Shown in pieces: positions 1 through 9,500 of a stretch of 41,353 nt of DNA. Each line of letters opens with the position of its first letter. Positions within the stretch are counted from its first letter, which is position 1. Position numbers and translations under genes: made by a program. The notes under the pieces are model-generated. The model saw only the letters and a list, made by a program, of their open reading frames with translations. It searched no databases and was not told the DNA's origin. Source of the DNA: Betaproteobacteria bacterium (GTDB lineage Bacteria > Pseudomonadota > Gammaproteobacteria > Burkholderiales > Rhodocyclaceae); the NCBI GenBank assembly GCA_020621865.1, contig JAHRYW010000012.1:1-41353 (forward strand), in the 5' to 3' direction.

Positions 1-2
1 AC

Positions 3-392
3 GCCGAGTTCCAGAAGGCTGGCACCGAGGTGTACATCGTCACCACCGACACCCATTTCTCGCACAAGGTCTGGCACGAAACCTCGCCGGCGGTCGGCAA
101 GGCCCAGTTCCCGCTGGTCGGCGACCCGACGCACGCCCTGACCCGCGCCTTCGACGTGCACATCGACGAAGAAGGCCTGGCCCTGCGCGGCACCTTCGTG
201 ATCAACCCGGAGGGCATCATCAAGACCGTTGAAATCCACTCCAACGAAATCGCCCGTGACGTCTCGGAAACCCTGCGCAAGCTGAAGGCTGCCCAATACA
301 CCGCCGCCCACCCGAACGAAGTCTGCCCGGCCAAGTGGCACGAAGGCGAAAAGACCCTGGCGCCGTCGCTGGACCTGGTCGGCAAGATCTAA
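3..392 (+). CDS. ahpC: Alkyl hydroperoxide reductase subunit C (C-terminal part)
   Basis: This is the last 129 codons of a typical 2-Cys peroxiredoxin of the AhpC type, which reduces H2O2 and organic hydroperoxides in the cytoplasm using electrons from AhpF. The reading frame is open from base 3 and enters from outside the window, so the start codon and the peroxidatic cysteine are not visible. The visible part shows the family phrase VTTDTHFSHKVWH, then the C-terminal resolving-cysteine motif NEVCPAKWHEGEKTLAPSLD and the usual short tail ending in KI. ahpF follows on the same strand after about 150 bp, the common ahpCF arrangement. Identification is by motif and by the ahpF neighbour. Confidence 0.95.
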   Translation, partial: AEFQKAGTEVYIVTTDTHFSHKVWHETSPAVGKAQFPLVGDPTHALTRAFDVHIDEEGLALRGTFVINPEGIIKTVEIHSNEIARDVSETLRKLKAAQYTAAHPNEVCPAKWHEGEKTLAPSLDLVGKI

Positions 393-424
393 GCCCCAAC
401 CACCAACAGAGAATCTTAGAAAAA

Positions 425-449
425 GCCGCTCCCGACGCCGGGGGCGGCA
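425..449 (+). other. GC-rich hairpin after ahpC
   Basis: GCCGCTCCCG and CGGGGGCGGC form a 10-bp stem with one G-T pair around a short loop, 32 bases after the ahpC stop. No T-run follows. It could attenuate or stabilise the ahpC transcript before ahpF rather than end it. Confidence 0.45.
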
Positions 450-453
450 TAAC

Positions 454-501
454 GAAATTTCGATTTCAGCGCTTTTTTCCGGCCGACCGTAGCATTTGCG
501 A
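454..501 (-). repeat. Dispersed ATGCTACGGTC element, copy 1
   Basis: Read on the minus strand this is GCAAATGCTACGGTCGGCCGG, an A-run, then a diverged GCGCTGAAATCGAAATTT end. It sits between ahpC and ahpF, with its core end towards ahpF. Unlike copies 4-7 it is antisense to the preceding gene. Confidence 0.8.
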
Positions 502-546
502 GGCGGCCGGAAAAAACCAGTGAGATCCAGACAGGGAGAGAAAAAC

Positions 547-2088
547 ATGCTCGACGCCAACATCAAGGCCCAGTTGCAGGCCTACCTCGAAAAACTCCAG
601 CGCCCGGTCGAACTCGTCGCTTCGCTCGACGACAGCGCCAAGGGCCGCGAAATGCGCGACCTGCTTACCGACATCGTCAGCCTGTCCGAGCGGGTCAGCC
701 TGCGCGAGGACGGCAACGCGCCGCTTCGCCCGTCGTTTGCTATCGGCCTGCCCGGCGAAGCACCGCGCATCCACTTCGCCGGCTTGCCGATGGGCCATGA
801 ATTCACCTCGCTGGTCCTCGCCCTGCTGCAGACCGGCGGCCATCCGCCCAAGGTCGAGCAATCCGTCATCGACCAGATCAAGGCCCTGCCCGGCAGCTTC
901 AACTTCGAGACCTACATCTCGCTGTCCTGCCACAACTGCCCGGACGTCGTGCAGGCCCTGAACCTGATGGCCGTGCTCAACCCCAACGTGACCAGCACGA
1001 TGATCGACGGCGCGCTGTTCCAGGACGAGGTCAACGCCCGCCAGATCATGGCCGTGCCGACCACCTGGCTGAACGGTGCCGAATTCGGTGCCGGCCGCAT
1101 GCTAATCGAGGAAATCCTCGCCAAGGTCGACACCGGCGCCGCCGCCCGTGCCGCCGAAGCCATCGGCCAGAAGGCCGCCTTCGACGTACTGGTCGTCGGC
1201 GGCGGACCAGCCGGCGCTGCAGCGGCCATCTACGCCGCCCGCAAGGGCATTCGCACCGGCATCGTTACCGAGCGTTTTGGCGGCCAGGTCATGGATACGC
1301 TGGGCATCGAGAACTTCATTTCGGTCAGTCACACCGAGGGGCCGAAGCTGGTCGCTGCGCTGGAACAGCACGTCAAGGACTACGACGTCGATGTGATGAA
1401 CCTGCAACGCGCTGCCAAACTGATCCCCGGCGACCTGATCGAAGTGCAGCTTGAGAACGGCGCCGCACTGAAGAGCAAGTCGGTCATCCTTGCCACCGGC
1501 GCCCGCTGGCGCGAGATGAACGTGCCCGGCGAGCAGGAGTACAAGGCCAAGGGCGTCTGCTTCTGCCCGCACTGCGACGGCCCGCTGTTCAAGGGCAAGC
1601 GCGTCGCGGTGATCGGCGGCGGCAACTCCGGCGTCGAGGCAGCCATCGACCTGGCCGGCATCGTCGCCCATGTCACGCTGCTCGAATTCGCCGACACCCT
1701 GCGCGCCGACGCCGTGCTGCAGAACAAGCTGAACAGCCTGCCGAATGTCACCGTGATCAAGTCGGCCCAGACCACCGAAGTCACCGGCGACGGCCAGAAA
1801 GTGAACGGCCTGAGCTACAAGGACCGGCTGAGCGGCGAGCTCAAGCACGTCGAACTCGAAGGCATCTTCGTGCAGATCGGCCTGTTGCCCAACACCGACT
1901 GGCTGAAGGGCACCGTTGAGCTGTCGAAATTCGGCGAAATCGAGATCGACGCCAAGGGCCAGACCTCAATCCCCGGCGTTTTCGCCGCCGGCGACTGCAC
2001 GACCGTGCCCTACAAGCAGATCATCATCGCGATGGGCGCCGGCAGTACGGCAGCGCTCAGCGCCTTCGACCACCTGATCCGCAGTTAG
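547..2088 (+). CDS. ahpF: Alkyl hydroperoxide reductase subunit F
   Basis: AhpF is a flavoprotein disulfide reductase that passes electrons from NADH to AhpC. The 513-residue product is close to the usual family length of about 520. The N-terminal tandem thioredoxin-fold region carries CHNC (C128/C131). The FAD-binding [17 protein letters not shown] follows near residue 220. The thioredoxin-reductase-like active site CPHC is at C340/C343, the NADH-binding [10 protein letters not shown] comes just after, and the C-terminal FAD motif GVFAAGDCT is near residue 480. I chose the ATG at 547 because GGGAG lies just upstream and the product then begins [17 protein letters not shown], as in homologues. 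A further in-frame start at 496 would begin inside a repeat and is unlikely. The gene ends 7 bp from the convergent NuoM-like gene. Confidence 0.96.
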   Translation: MLDANIKAQLQAYLEKLQRPVELVASLDDSAKGREMRDLLTDIVSLSERVSLREDGNAPLRPSFAIGLPGEAPRIHFAGLPMGHEFTSLVLALLQTGGHPPKVEQSVIDQIKALPGSFNFETYISLSCHNCPDVVQALNLMAVLNPNVTSTMIDGALFQDEVNARQIMAVPTTWLNGAEFGAGRMLIEEILAKVDTGAAARAAEAIGQKAAFDVLVVGGGPAGAAAAIYAARKGIRTGIVTERFGGQVMDTLGIENFISVSHTEGPKLVAALEQHVKDYDVDVMNLQRAAKLIPGDLIEVQLENGAALKSKSVILATGARWREMNVPGEQEYKAKGVCFCPHCDGPLFKGKRVAVIGGGNSGVEAAIDLAGIVAHVTLLEFADTLRADAVLQNKLNSLPNVTVIKSAQTTEVTGDGQKVNGLSYKDRLSGELKHVELEGIFVQIGLLPNTDWLKGTVELSKFGEIEIDAKGQTSIPGVFAAGDCTTVPYKQIIIAMGAGSTAALSAFDHLIRS

Positions 2089-2095
2089 GCTTCTC

Positions 2096-3553
2096 CTAAC
2101 GGCCGAGACCGTTCGCCCAGGCTTCCGAAGCCGGGCGAACGACCTCGATCCACGGCCCGGGATAGATGCCGATGCCGACGATCATCACGATGATCGCCAC
2201 CATTGCCGCCCATTCCCGCGGCCGCAGATCGCTGGCCTGGGCCACGGTCTCCCGCTCGACCGGCCCGAAGAAGGCCTGCCGGTACAGCGCCAGAAAACTG
2301 CCGGCGGCGATGGCCAGCCCGAACAGCGCCGCCATGCCGGCCCCGGTGTGGCTGTGCAGCGCCGCGATGATCAGCATGAACTCGCCGGGAAAGCTGCTCG
2401 TGCCCGGCATGCCGACCCCGGCCAGGCCGCAGATCAGGAAGCCGGTGGCCAGCATCGGCATCGTTTTGGCGGCGCCACCCAGGGCATGGATATCGGTGGA
2501 GCCGGTGCGCTGGCGCAGGAATTCCAGCAACACGAAAGCGCCGCCGGTGGCCACCGAGAAGCTGAGCAGCAGCGATATCGCCCCCTGCGCGCCCTGCGCC
2601 GTAAATGACGCCAGCCCGAGCACGGCCAGCCCGACGTGGCAGATGCTGGCGTAGGCCAGCGCGACGCGCAGATTGCTCTGGGCCAGCATGCCGACCGCAC
2701 CGTAGAGGATGGCCACCGTCCCCAGCCCGGCCAGCAACCAGTGCAGGTCGAGTGCCGCCTGTGGCGCCAGCGGCACGGCGAAGCGGACCAGCCCGAAAGC
2801 GCCGAGTTTCAGGCCGACCAGCAGCGCCGTCAGCGAACCGGGCGCGGCCAGCGAAAACTGCGGCAGCCAGGTATGCAAGGGCACCAGCGGCACCTTGACG
2901 CCGAAACCGACCAGGCAGAGCAGGAAAACCGCCGTCTGCGTCGAGCGCGGCAGCGGCGCGGCGAGCAGCACCATCAGGTCGAAGGTCGGCACCGGCTGGC
3001 CGGCGGCCAGGATGACGATGGCCAGCAGCAGCGGTATGCCGCCGGCCAGCATGATCAGGAAATAACGCGTCGCCGCCGCCCCGCCGCCGGCCGTCGCTCC
3101 CCAGCGGCCGAGCAGGAAATAGATGGGAACCAGTGTCAGCTCCCAAAAGACGAAGAACAGCGCCGTATCCAGCGCGCAGAAGATGCCCAGCGTCGCCATC
3201 TGGAGCAGCAGCAGCAAGCTGTAATACAGCCGTGGCGCCTGGCGCACCGCATTCCAGCCGGCAATCAGCGAGCCGAGGAAAAGCAGCGCCGTGGCCGGCA
3301 GGAAGAGCACCGACAGGCCATCGACGCCGACCAGGTAATGGACGTTCAGGCTGGCGATCCACACCACCCGCTCAAGCAACTGAAAGCGTTCCCCCGGCGG
3401 CTCATAGGCAAGCAACGCGATGGTCGAAAGAGCCAGCACGAGCAGCATGCCGAACGCCGCGACATGGCGGGCGGCCCGCGCCGGCAATAACCAGAGCAGT
3501 AAGGCGGCAGCCAGCGGCAGGAAGATCAGGGCCGAGAGCAGCGGCAGCGTCAT
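2096..3553 (-). CDS. NuoM-like proton-channel subunit (last gene of dab cluster)
   Basis: A 485-residue integral membrane protein of the proton-conducting antiporter-like family (complex I NuoM/N/L, Mrp). It keeps the canonical NuoM features: FFVFWELTLVP with the TM5 glutamate (E138), GFGVKVPLVPLHTWLP with the TM7 lysine (K220), and GLKLGAFGL with the TM8 lysine (K249). About 13-14 hydrophobic segments can be seen. The ATG overlaps the stop of the previous gene by 4 bases (ATGA), so translation is probably coupled. No NuoB, C, D, E, F, G, H or I gene lies nearby, so this is probably not respiratory complex I. By context it may carry cation flow that drives the DabA protein encoded upstream. 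The family assignment is firm; the role in carbon uptake is inference. Confidence 0.85.
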   Translation of the reverse strand: MTLPLLSALIFLPLAAALLLWLLPARAARHVAAFGMLLVLALSTIALLAYEPPGERFQLLERVVWIASLNVHYLVGVDGLSVLFLPATALLFLGSLIAGWNAVRQAPRLYYSLLLLLQMATLGIFCALDTALFFVFWELTLVPIYFLLGRWGATAGGGAAATRYFLIMLAGGIPLLLAIVILAAGQPVPTFDLMVLLAAPLPRSTQTAVFLLCLVGFGVKVPLVPLHTWLPQFSLAAPGSLTALLVGLKLGAFGLVRFAVPLAPQAALDLHWLLAGLGTVAILYGAVGMLAQSNLRVALAYASICHVGLAVLGLASFTAQGAQGAISLLLSFSVATGGAFVLLEFLRQRTGSTDIHALGGAAKTMPMLATGFLICGLAGVGMPGTSSFPGEFMLIIAALHSHTGAGMAALFGLAIAAGSFLALYRQAFFGPVERETVAQASDLRPREWAAMVAIIVMIVGIGIYPGPWIEVVRPASEAWANGLGR

Positions 3554-5049
3554 CGGGCGAACCTCGCGACGGCGGCCTGGCTGGCCGTTTCGGTCAGGAA
3601 CAGCCAGGGTTCGGTGAAGAAGCCAATGGCCAGCATGGCGGCCAAGGCGATGCCGCAGACGACGTATTCCATCGGCAGCGTCTGGTCCACGTCGTGGCCG
3701 CCCTCCTTCGCCTGCGACAGGAAGGCCTTCTGGAAAGCCCAGAGCAGGAAGCCGGCGGCCGCCACGTTGCCGAGCGCGGTGGCCACCGTCGGCAACGCAC
3801 CGAACTTGTCGATGGCCGCCTCGAGGATCAGGTGGGCGGCATCGAAGCCCGGCGTGCCGGGCATGCCGACGATGGCCAGGCCGAAGGTCAGGAAGGCGAT
3901 GGCAAGGAAGGGAATGCGCTCAAACAGGCCGGACAGCTCGTGCAGTTCGGTCGTCCCGGTGCGGCGGAAGACGAAGCCGACGATGAACCACATGCCGGTC
4001 ACCGCCAGCCCGAAGTTGGCGGCCAGCAGCATGGCGCCCTGGATGCCCGATTCGTGCAGGCTGAACAGGCCGATGACCAGCAGGCTGGTGTGACTGACCA
4101 CGGCGAAGGCGAGCAGCCGGCGCAGGTTGCTTTGCTGGAAGGCGAGCGCCGCCGTGAAGAAAACCCCGGCCATGGCGAAGCCGACGACATAGGGCTGCCA
4201 GGTCTGCACCGCCCCCGGCGTCAGCGGTAGCACGAAGCGCAGCATGCCGTAGATGCCGACCTTGACGCCGACCATCAGCGCCGGCGCGACGGCGATCAGC
4301 CCGTGCTGGGCCATGTTGGGCAGCCAGCCGTGCAGCGGGAAGAGCGGCGTGCGCACGGCCAGCCCGTAGAACAGCAGGTAGAAGGCGGCGGTCTGGAACT
4401 TGCCGGCCGGCAGCGTGCCGGCCAGGTCGAACAGGTCGAAGCTCCAGCGCCCGCCGCTCGCCTCGGCGTGGCCCCAGCCGAGCACCAGACAGCCGGCGGC
4501 AAACAGCGCCCAGCCGAAGGCCTGGTACTGGACGAAGCGGGCCAGCGCCTGGATCTCGGCACGCGACGAGGCCCAGCGGCGGAGCAGATAGACGACGGCC
4601 CACAGTTCCAGCGCCGAATAGGCGGCGAACCACGCCACATTGACCGTGACCAGCATACCGACCAGCCCGGCCTCGGCCAGCAGCAGCACGGCGAACAGCC
4701 GGCCCGGCGAGATCATGCCGCGACTCATGCCATACAGCGTCATCAGGAAGGTCAGCAGCGCCGTCGACAGCACGAAGATCAGGCTGATGCCGTCGACCGC
4801 GACGTGGTAGGCCAGCGGTGCGAAGCGCTCGGCCAGTTGCAGCGCTGGCGAGAGCGGGTTGATCCGGCCGACGACGACGATGGCCAATCCGAATTCGGCC
4901 AGCGCGAAGACCTTGCCGAGCAGCACCGCGCTGGCCCGCTCCTGCAGGGTATAGACCACGGCGGCGCCGATCAGCGGCAGCGCCTGCAGCCAGAAGAGCA
5001 GCGGCAGGCCGGCCTGCTCGTTCCAGAAGATTTCGGTCAGGCCGCTCAC
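3550..5049 (-). CDS. NuoM-like subunit with Arg replacing the TM7 Lys
   Basis: A 499-residue multi-span membrane protein of the antiporter-like family and the most divergent of the four paralogues in this operon. The TM5 glutamate is present in SALELWAVVYLL (E148) and the TM8 lysine in MVGVKVGIYGMLRF (K263). The TM7 motif reads GLAVRTPLFPLHGWLP, with R233 where NuoM proteins and the two sister paralogues have lysine. Arg stays charged, so proton transfer through this subunit may be changed or lost. The start is GTG at 5049, overlapping the previous stop as GTGA, and the end overlaps the next start as ATGA. It could be a structural or regulatory subunit, or a channel with different energetics. 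Confidence 0.83.
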   Translation of the reverse strand: MSGLTEIFWNEQAGLPLLFWLQALPLIGAAVVYTLQERASAVLLGKVFALAEFGLAIVVVGRINPLSPALQLAERFAPLAYHVAVDGISLIFVLSTALLTFLMTLYGMSRGMISPGRLFAVLLLAEAGLVGMLVTVNVAWFAAYSALELWAVVYLLRRWASSRAEIQALARFVQYQAFGWALFAAGCLVLGWGHAEASGGRWSFDLFDLAGTLPAGKFQTAAFYLLFYGLAVRTPLFPLHGWLPNMAQHGLIAVAPALMVGVKVGIYGMLRFVLPLTPGAVQTWQPYVVGFAMAGVFFTAALAFQQSNLRRLLAFAVVSHTSLLVIGLFSLHESGIQGAMLLAANFGLAVTGMWFIVGFVFRRTGTTELHELSGLFERIPFLAIAFLTFGLAIVGMPGTPGFDAAHLILEAAIDKFGALPTVATALGNVAAAGFLLWAFQKAFLSQAKEGGHDVDQTLPMEYVVCGIALAAMLAIGFFTEPWLFLTETASQAAVARFAR

Positions 5050-6572
5050 AGGATCACCACGAAAGTCGCCATCACGGCCATCATCAGGTAGCGCGGCTGT
5101 TCGAGCAGGTTTTCCAGCGTCCGCAGGTAGGCGCCGGCCCGGTGCATCAGTTTTTCCGCTGAACCGCCCTTGCCGCGCAGCAGCAGGCGGTACTCGATGT
5201 GCTGCAGGGTGTCTGAAGCCGAGGCCAGCAGCCGCCCGGGCAGGCCGTCGGCGACAACCAGCGGGCGCTCGTGATGGACCGCCTTGCCCTGCCCCGGCTG
5301 GCCGATGGCGTGGTCGATAAAATGCTCCTCCAACCCGCGCAGGTCGCGGGAAAAGCCGGCCGTCGGCTCAACCATCAGCGTCTGCGCCAGCTTGTCGAGC
5401 CAGAAGCGCTGCACGGCGACGGTGTACAGCAGGCTGTTGTTGCGCAGCCAGGCCGGCGGCGGCGCCGGGCGCTGGCGGGTGAGGTCCAGCCAGGACGGGG
5501 CGACCAGGAACTGCCAGAGCCGCCAGGCGGCATGCAGGCAGAGATGGACCAAGGCCAGCGTCGTCCAGCCGAGCCCGATGGCGACGAACATCAGCGAGAC
5601 CTGGAACAGCGTGGCGAAGATCAGCGCCGACTTGACGTCGGTCTGGACCAGGCCGCACAGCCAGGCGTAGATCGCCGTCAGCGCACCGACGACGACCAGG
5701 CCGAGCATCACGTCCGGCACCTGGACGAGCAGCGGTTCGAGACGCAGCATCAGGTAGACGCCGGCATGCACCATCACCGCGCCGTAGAAGATCGCCGACG
5801 ACGGCGTCGGCCCTTCCAGCGCCCGGCTGAGCCAAGCCGAGAACGGCAATTGCGCCGACTTGGCCAGCGCCGCGATGACGAAGCCGATGACCAGCAGCCG
5901 GTCATTGCCCACGCTCAGTTTCGGCGCGTTGGCCAGCGCCGTCCATTCGAAGCCGCCGAGCCAGGCGGCAGCCAGCCCGAGGCCGAGCAGGAAGCCAGCG
6001 TCGCCACCGCGATTGGTGACGAAGGCGAACAGCGCGTTGCCGGTCGCCACCGGCCGATGCCAGGCGTAGCCGATGAGCAGGAAGGACGACATGCCGCACA
6101 TTTCCCAGCCGACGAAGGCGAGCAGCCCGTTGCCGGCAAGCAGCACAAGCTGGATGCCGGCCAGGAAGAAGGACAGGCCGATGAAGAAGCGGTGGAAGCC
6201 GGCCTCGCGGTGCAGGTAATTGGCCGAGAAGCGGACGACCAGCCAGCCGATCAGCGCGGTCAGCGTGGCCAAGGTCAGCGACAGCGGATCGAGCATGAAC
6301 GAGATCGTGGCGGCCCAGTTGCCCGAGCCGAACCAGTGGCCGAGGATGCGATGCCCCGGCGCGCCCTGGCTGAGGGCCATGGCGTCGATGGAGAGGAGCA
6401 GCAGCAGGCCACCGAACGCAGCCAGCGACGACAGACGGGCGGTCAGCGGCTCGGCGGCGTCGCCCTGCGCCCGGCCGAGCAGCACGCGGGCGCCGGTGAT
6501 GACGACGACGAACAGCAGCAAGCCCGGCACCAGCCAGACCCAGTCGTGCAGGTGCGCGAACAGCGGGTTCAT
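5046..6572 (-). CDS. dabB: NuoL-like / DabB-like transmembrane subunit
   Basis: A 508-residue membrane protein of the NuoL branch: GWEMCGMSSFLLIGYAW with E157, NRGGDAGFLLGL, and ALAKSAQLPFSAWLSRALEGPTP split as AKSAQLPF (K238) then EGPTPSSA, with VMVHAGVYLMLR after it. It lacks the long C-terminal lateral helix of NuoL and instead ends in a soluble stretch followed by one more hydrophobic segment. In known DAB systems a NuoL-like protein (DabB) pairs with the DUF2309 protein DabA to give energy-coupled one-way hydration of CO2. This gene directly follows dabA with an ATGA overlap, and GGAGG precedes its ATG within the end of dabA. It is therefore the best DabB candidate. The symbol rests on context and branch, not on a database match. 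Confidence 0.82.
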   Translation of the reverse strand: MNPLFAHLHDWVWLVPGLLLFVVVITGARVLLGRAQGDAAEPLTARLSSLAAFGGLLLLLSIDAMALSQGAPGHRILGHWFGSGNWAATISFMLDPLSLTLATLTALIGWLVVRFSANYLHREAGFHRFFIGLSFFLAGIQLVLLAGNGLLAFVGWEMCGMSSFLLIGYAWHRPVATGNALFAFVTNRGGDAGFLLGLGLAAAWLGGFEWTALANAPKLSVGNDRLLVIGFVIAALAKSAQLPFSAWLSRALEGPTPSSAIFYGAVMVHAGVYLMLRLEPLLVQVPDVMLGLVVVGALTAIYAWLCGLVQTDVKSALIFATLFQVSLMFVAIGLGWTTLALVHLCLHAAWRLWQFLVAPSWLDLTRQRPAPPPAWLRNNSLLYTVAVQRFWLDKLAQTLMVEPTAGFSRDLRGLEEHFIDHAIGQPGQGKAVHHERPLVVADGLPGRLLASASDTLQHIEYRLLLRGKGGSAEKLMHRAGAYLRTLENLLEQPRYLMMAVMATFVVIL

Positions 6573-9500
6573 CGGACGCCTCCGAGGATCAGCGCCGGGG
6601 CCAGCGCCTCGCTTTCACCGGCGAACCAGTCGGCCGAGCGCGCCACCTGCGGCAGCACGGCCGGGCCGGACCATGGTAACCAGCCGCGGCGCGGGCAATA
6701 GAGGTGCAATGCTACGGTCAAGGGGTTTTTTGCCGCCAAAACGATCCACTCGTTAGCGACCAGTTCCTGCAATGCCGGCTGGCGTTCTAGGATGGCGCCG
6801 AGGATTTCCGGCGTCTGCTCGACGACGACCAGCAGACGCATCGGCTCGTGGATTTCGACCATCTGCCAGGGCAGGCCGGTGCGCAGGTCGGAGTCGGCAC
6901 CTTCCATGACGCCGAACAGGCCGGTGATGTTGTGGGTGATCTTCGAGCCGCAGCCGAAACGCTCGTTGTCGACGGTCGAGAAATAGTATTCGAGGGCGAT
7001 GCCGGCGCCGACCGGGCCGGCGGCGAGCAGGATGCCTTCGACGATGGCGCCGTCGGCGTCGGTCGTCGGATCGTAGGAAATCAGGAACACCCGGCGGTCG
7101 AGGAACAGCCCGCGGCTCATCGCACGGCGGCCGATCAGGGCTGCAGCGTTGGTGGCGTGGCCGAGTTCCGGCCGTGCCTGCGAAATGTCACAGCCCCGGC
7201 CGAACAGGTGCTGGCGCGCCTTCCACGGGGTCGGGCGGGTCGGCGCCGAAGCCAGCCGACGGCAGCGCTCGGCGGCGTGCGCCCGGCAGGCTTCGCCCAT
7301 TTGCCGGAGCAGCGTATCGAGCGCCGGCTGGAAGCGCACCGGCACATGGTCGAGGTCGTACCACTCGACGCCCTCGTCGCAGGTGTTGTGCTCGGCGCCG
7401 AGGAACCAGGTGCCGTCGGGGATGACCAGCCCGCGCTCGGCCAGCCCGGCGCGTACCGCCGGCCGGTTGGCCATCGCCGCGAAGGCCCGGGCGTTCGGCC
7501 CGCCATGCCGGCCGGAGCAGGCGCCGCAATCGTAGGCCGCGAGATGCGGGTTGTTGCGGCTGCCTGAGCCATGGCCGAGCAGCAGGGCCAGCGGCGCGAA
7601 GCCGTCGGCCAGGCCGATCATGCGCAGGAAGGCCTCGACGCGGTCGACCTGCTCGGTGTCGGTCAGGCCGGCCTGCGGCTGTTCCGGCGTCGCGGCGACG
7701 GCCTGTTCGGCGGTCATTGCCAGTCGGGTCGGCACGCGGCCGTCGTTCCAGGTGCGCCAGCGGCGGGCCGCTTCGCCGGCCCAGCCCGGGGCCAGTGTCA
7801 GGGCGGCCAGCCCGGCCAGGGCCGGCGCGGCGCCGAGCGCCGTCAGCACCGGTCCGGCCACGGCGTGGCGGCGGGTTGCCTGGTAGAAGCGCTCGCGCCA
7901 GTTCAGCCGTCGTTCGCGCCGGGCTAGATGGGCGGCCAGCTTTGCCTCGTCGCCTTCGGCCGCCACTTCGCGGACCAATTGGGTCGGGCTGACGACGACC
8001 GGGCAGAGCGCCGTCGGCAGCACGTCGTCCACGCCCTGCCAGAGTATCGGCAGGCCGAAGAAACCGGCGGCGCCGTAGGTGGCGATGTCCGGCGCGATTT
8101 CTTCGAGGTGGCGGCGGGTGCCTTCCTCGCGGTCGTCCATGCACAGCACGACCTGGGCCGATGGAGCGGCCAGCGCTGCCTGCCGTGGATGGTTGGCGCT
8201 CAGCGCGGCGAACAGCTGCTCGCGGTAGTGGCGCTCGTAGGCGAGCAGCCAGATCTGGCCGCGCTGCTGCGCTGTCAGGCTGGTCGCCGTGGCGTGCAGG
8301 GCGGCGATTTGGTCGGCACGCAGGCGGGCCAGGTCGTCGGCGCTCAGCCCGAGCTGGCGGCACAGGCCGGCCAGTTGCCAGGCGGCACCGTCGTGGCGGG
8401 CGGCGGCCAAGGCCGGCACCAGTGCTTCGGCCAGATGATGCCACGCCTCGACCTCGACATGGCCATGACGGGCCAGCTCGACCAGATGGGCGGCGCGCCC
8501 CTGCAAATCCTCGGGCAGGCCGGGCTGGTGCAGGGCGTCGCGGACCAGAAATTCCTCGGGCCGAGCCGCGAAGTGGGCGGGCAAGTCGGCCAGCGTCAGC
8601 GGCCCTCCGGCCAGGCGGCGCAGCAGGTCGTCGGTCAGCAGGCGTTCGAGCAGCACGCGCACGGCCAGGTAATCGAGCATGGCGACCGGCGTGCCGTCGC
8701 CGCGCCCGGGGTGCTGCTCGCGCCAAAGCACCATGCCGGACCAGCCGGGCAGTTCCAGGCTCAGGCGTTCGAGGTAGCCGCCCCACAGGGTTTCGTCGGG
8801 CAGCAGCCGGGGCAACTCTTCGAGCAGCACGTCGAGCGGGCTGTCGGGCAGGTGCAGGACTTCGTCGCGGACATTGGGCAGCTCGTCCATTTCCCAGGCC
8901 AGGTCGAAACCGGCGCTGGCCCGCCAGGCGGCGAAGAAGCCGCGCTCGCGGACCGGGTTGCGCCAGGCGGCGACGCCGAGGTCGAGGTGGGCGGCGAGAT
9001 GGCGCTGCAGGATGCCACGCACGCGTTCGAGCACGTCCTCGCCGCTCAGGTGTTCGAGCAGGGCGCGCCAGGTCCAGGTCTTGCCGACGCGGCCACAAAG
9101 TTCTTGCCAGCGGACCAGTACCGCTTCGCGCCAGGACTTGTCGGCGCCCTGGGCGGCGAATGCTACGGTCGGCGGCAAAAATTGGCCAAAATCGAAATTT
9201 TGTTCTGCGCCGTCTTCCTGCCGCAGCCAGGCCAGCCGGCTGGCCGCCGGCGCTTCCATGCCTGCCAGCAGGCTGGCGAGCATGATCTCGCGCCGGGTCA
9301 GCGCGCCGACCAGTGGCGCATCGAGGTCGGCGACACCGAATTCGTCGAGCGCCGCCGCCAGGTCGTCGCGGGTGATCCGCCCGCTGGCCAGGCAGGCGCG
9401 GAATTTCGCTTCCGGCCACCAGGTCGTCGCCCCGGTCAACGCGCCGGCCGCCGTCAGCGCCTCGGCGAAGGGCAGATGCTGGAAGCCGTGCAGGGTGTTG

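Noticed and set aside
496..546. An upstream start for ahpF at 496
   Set aside because: It lies in the dispersed repeat, has no ribosome-binding site, and adds residues unlike AhpF; the ATG at 547 has GGGAG.
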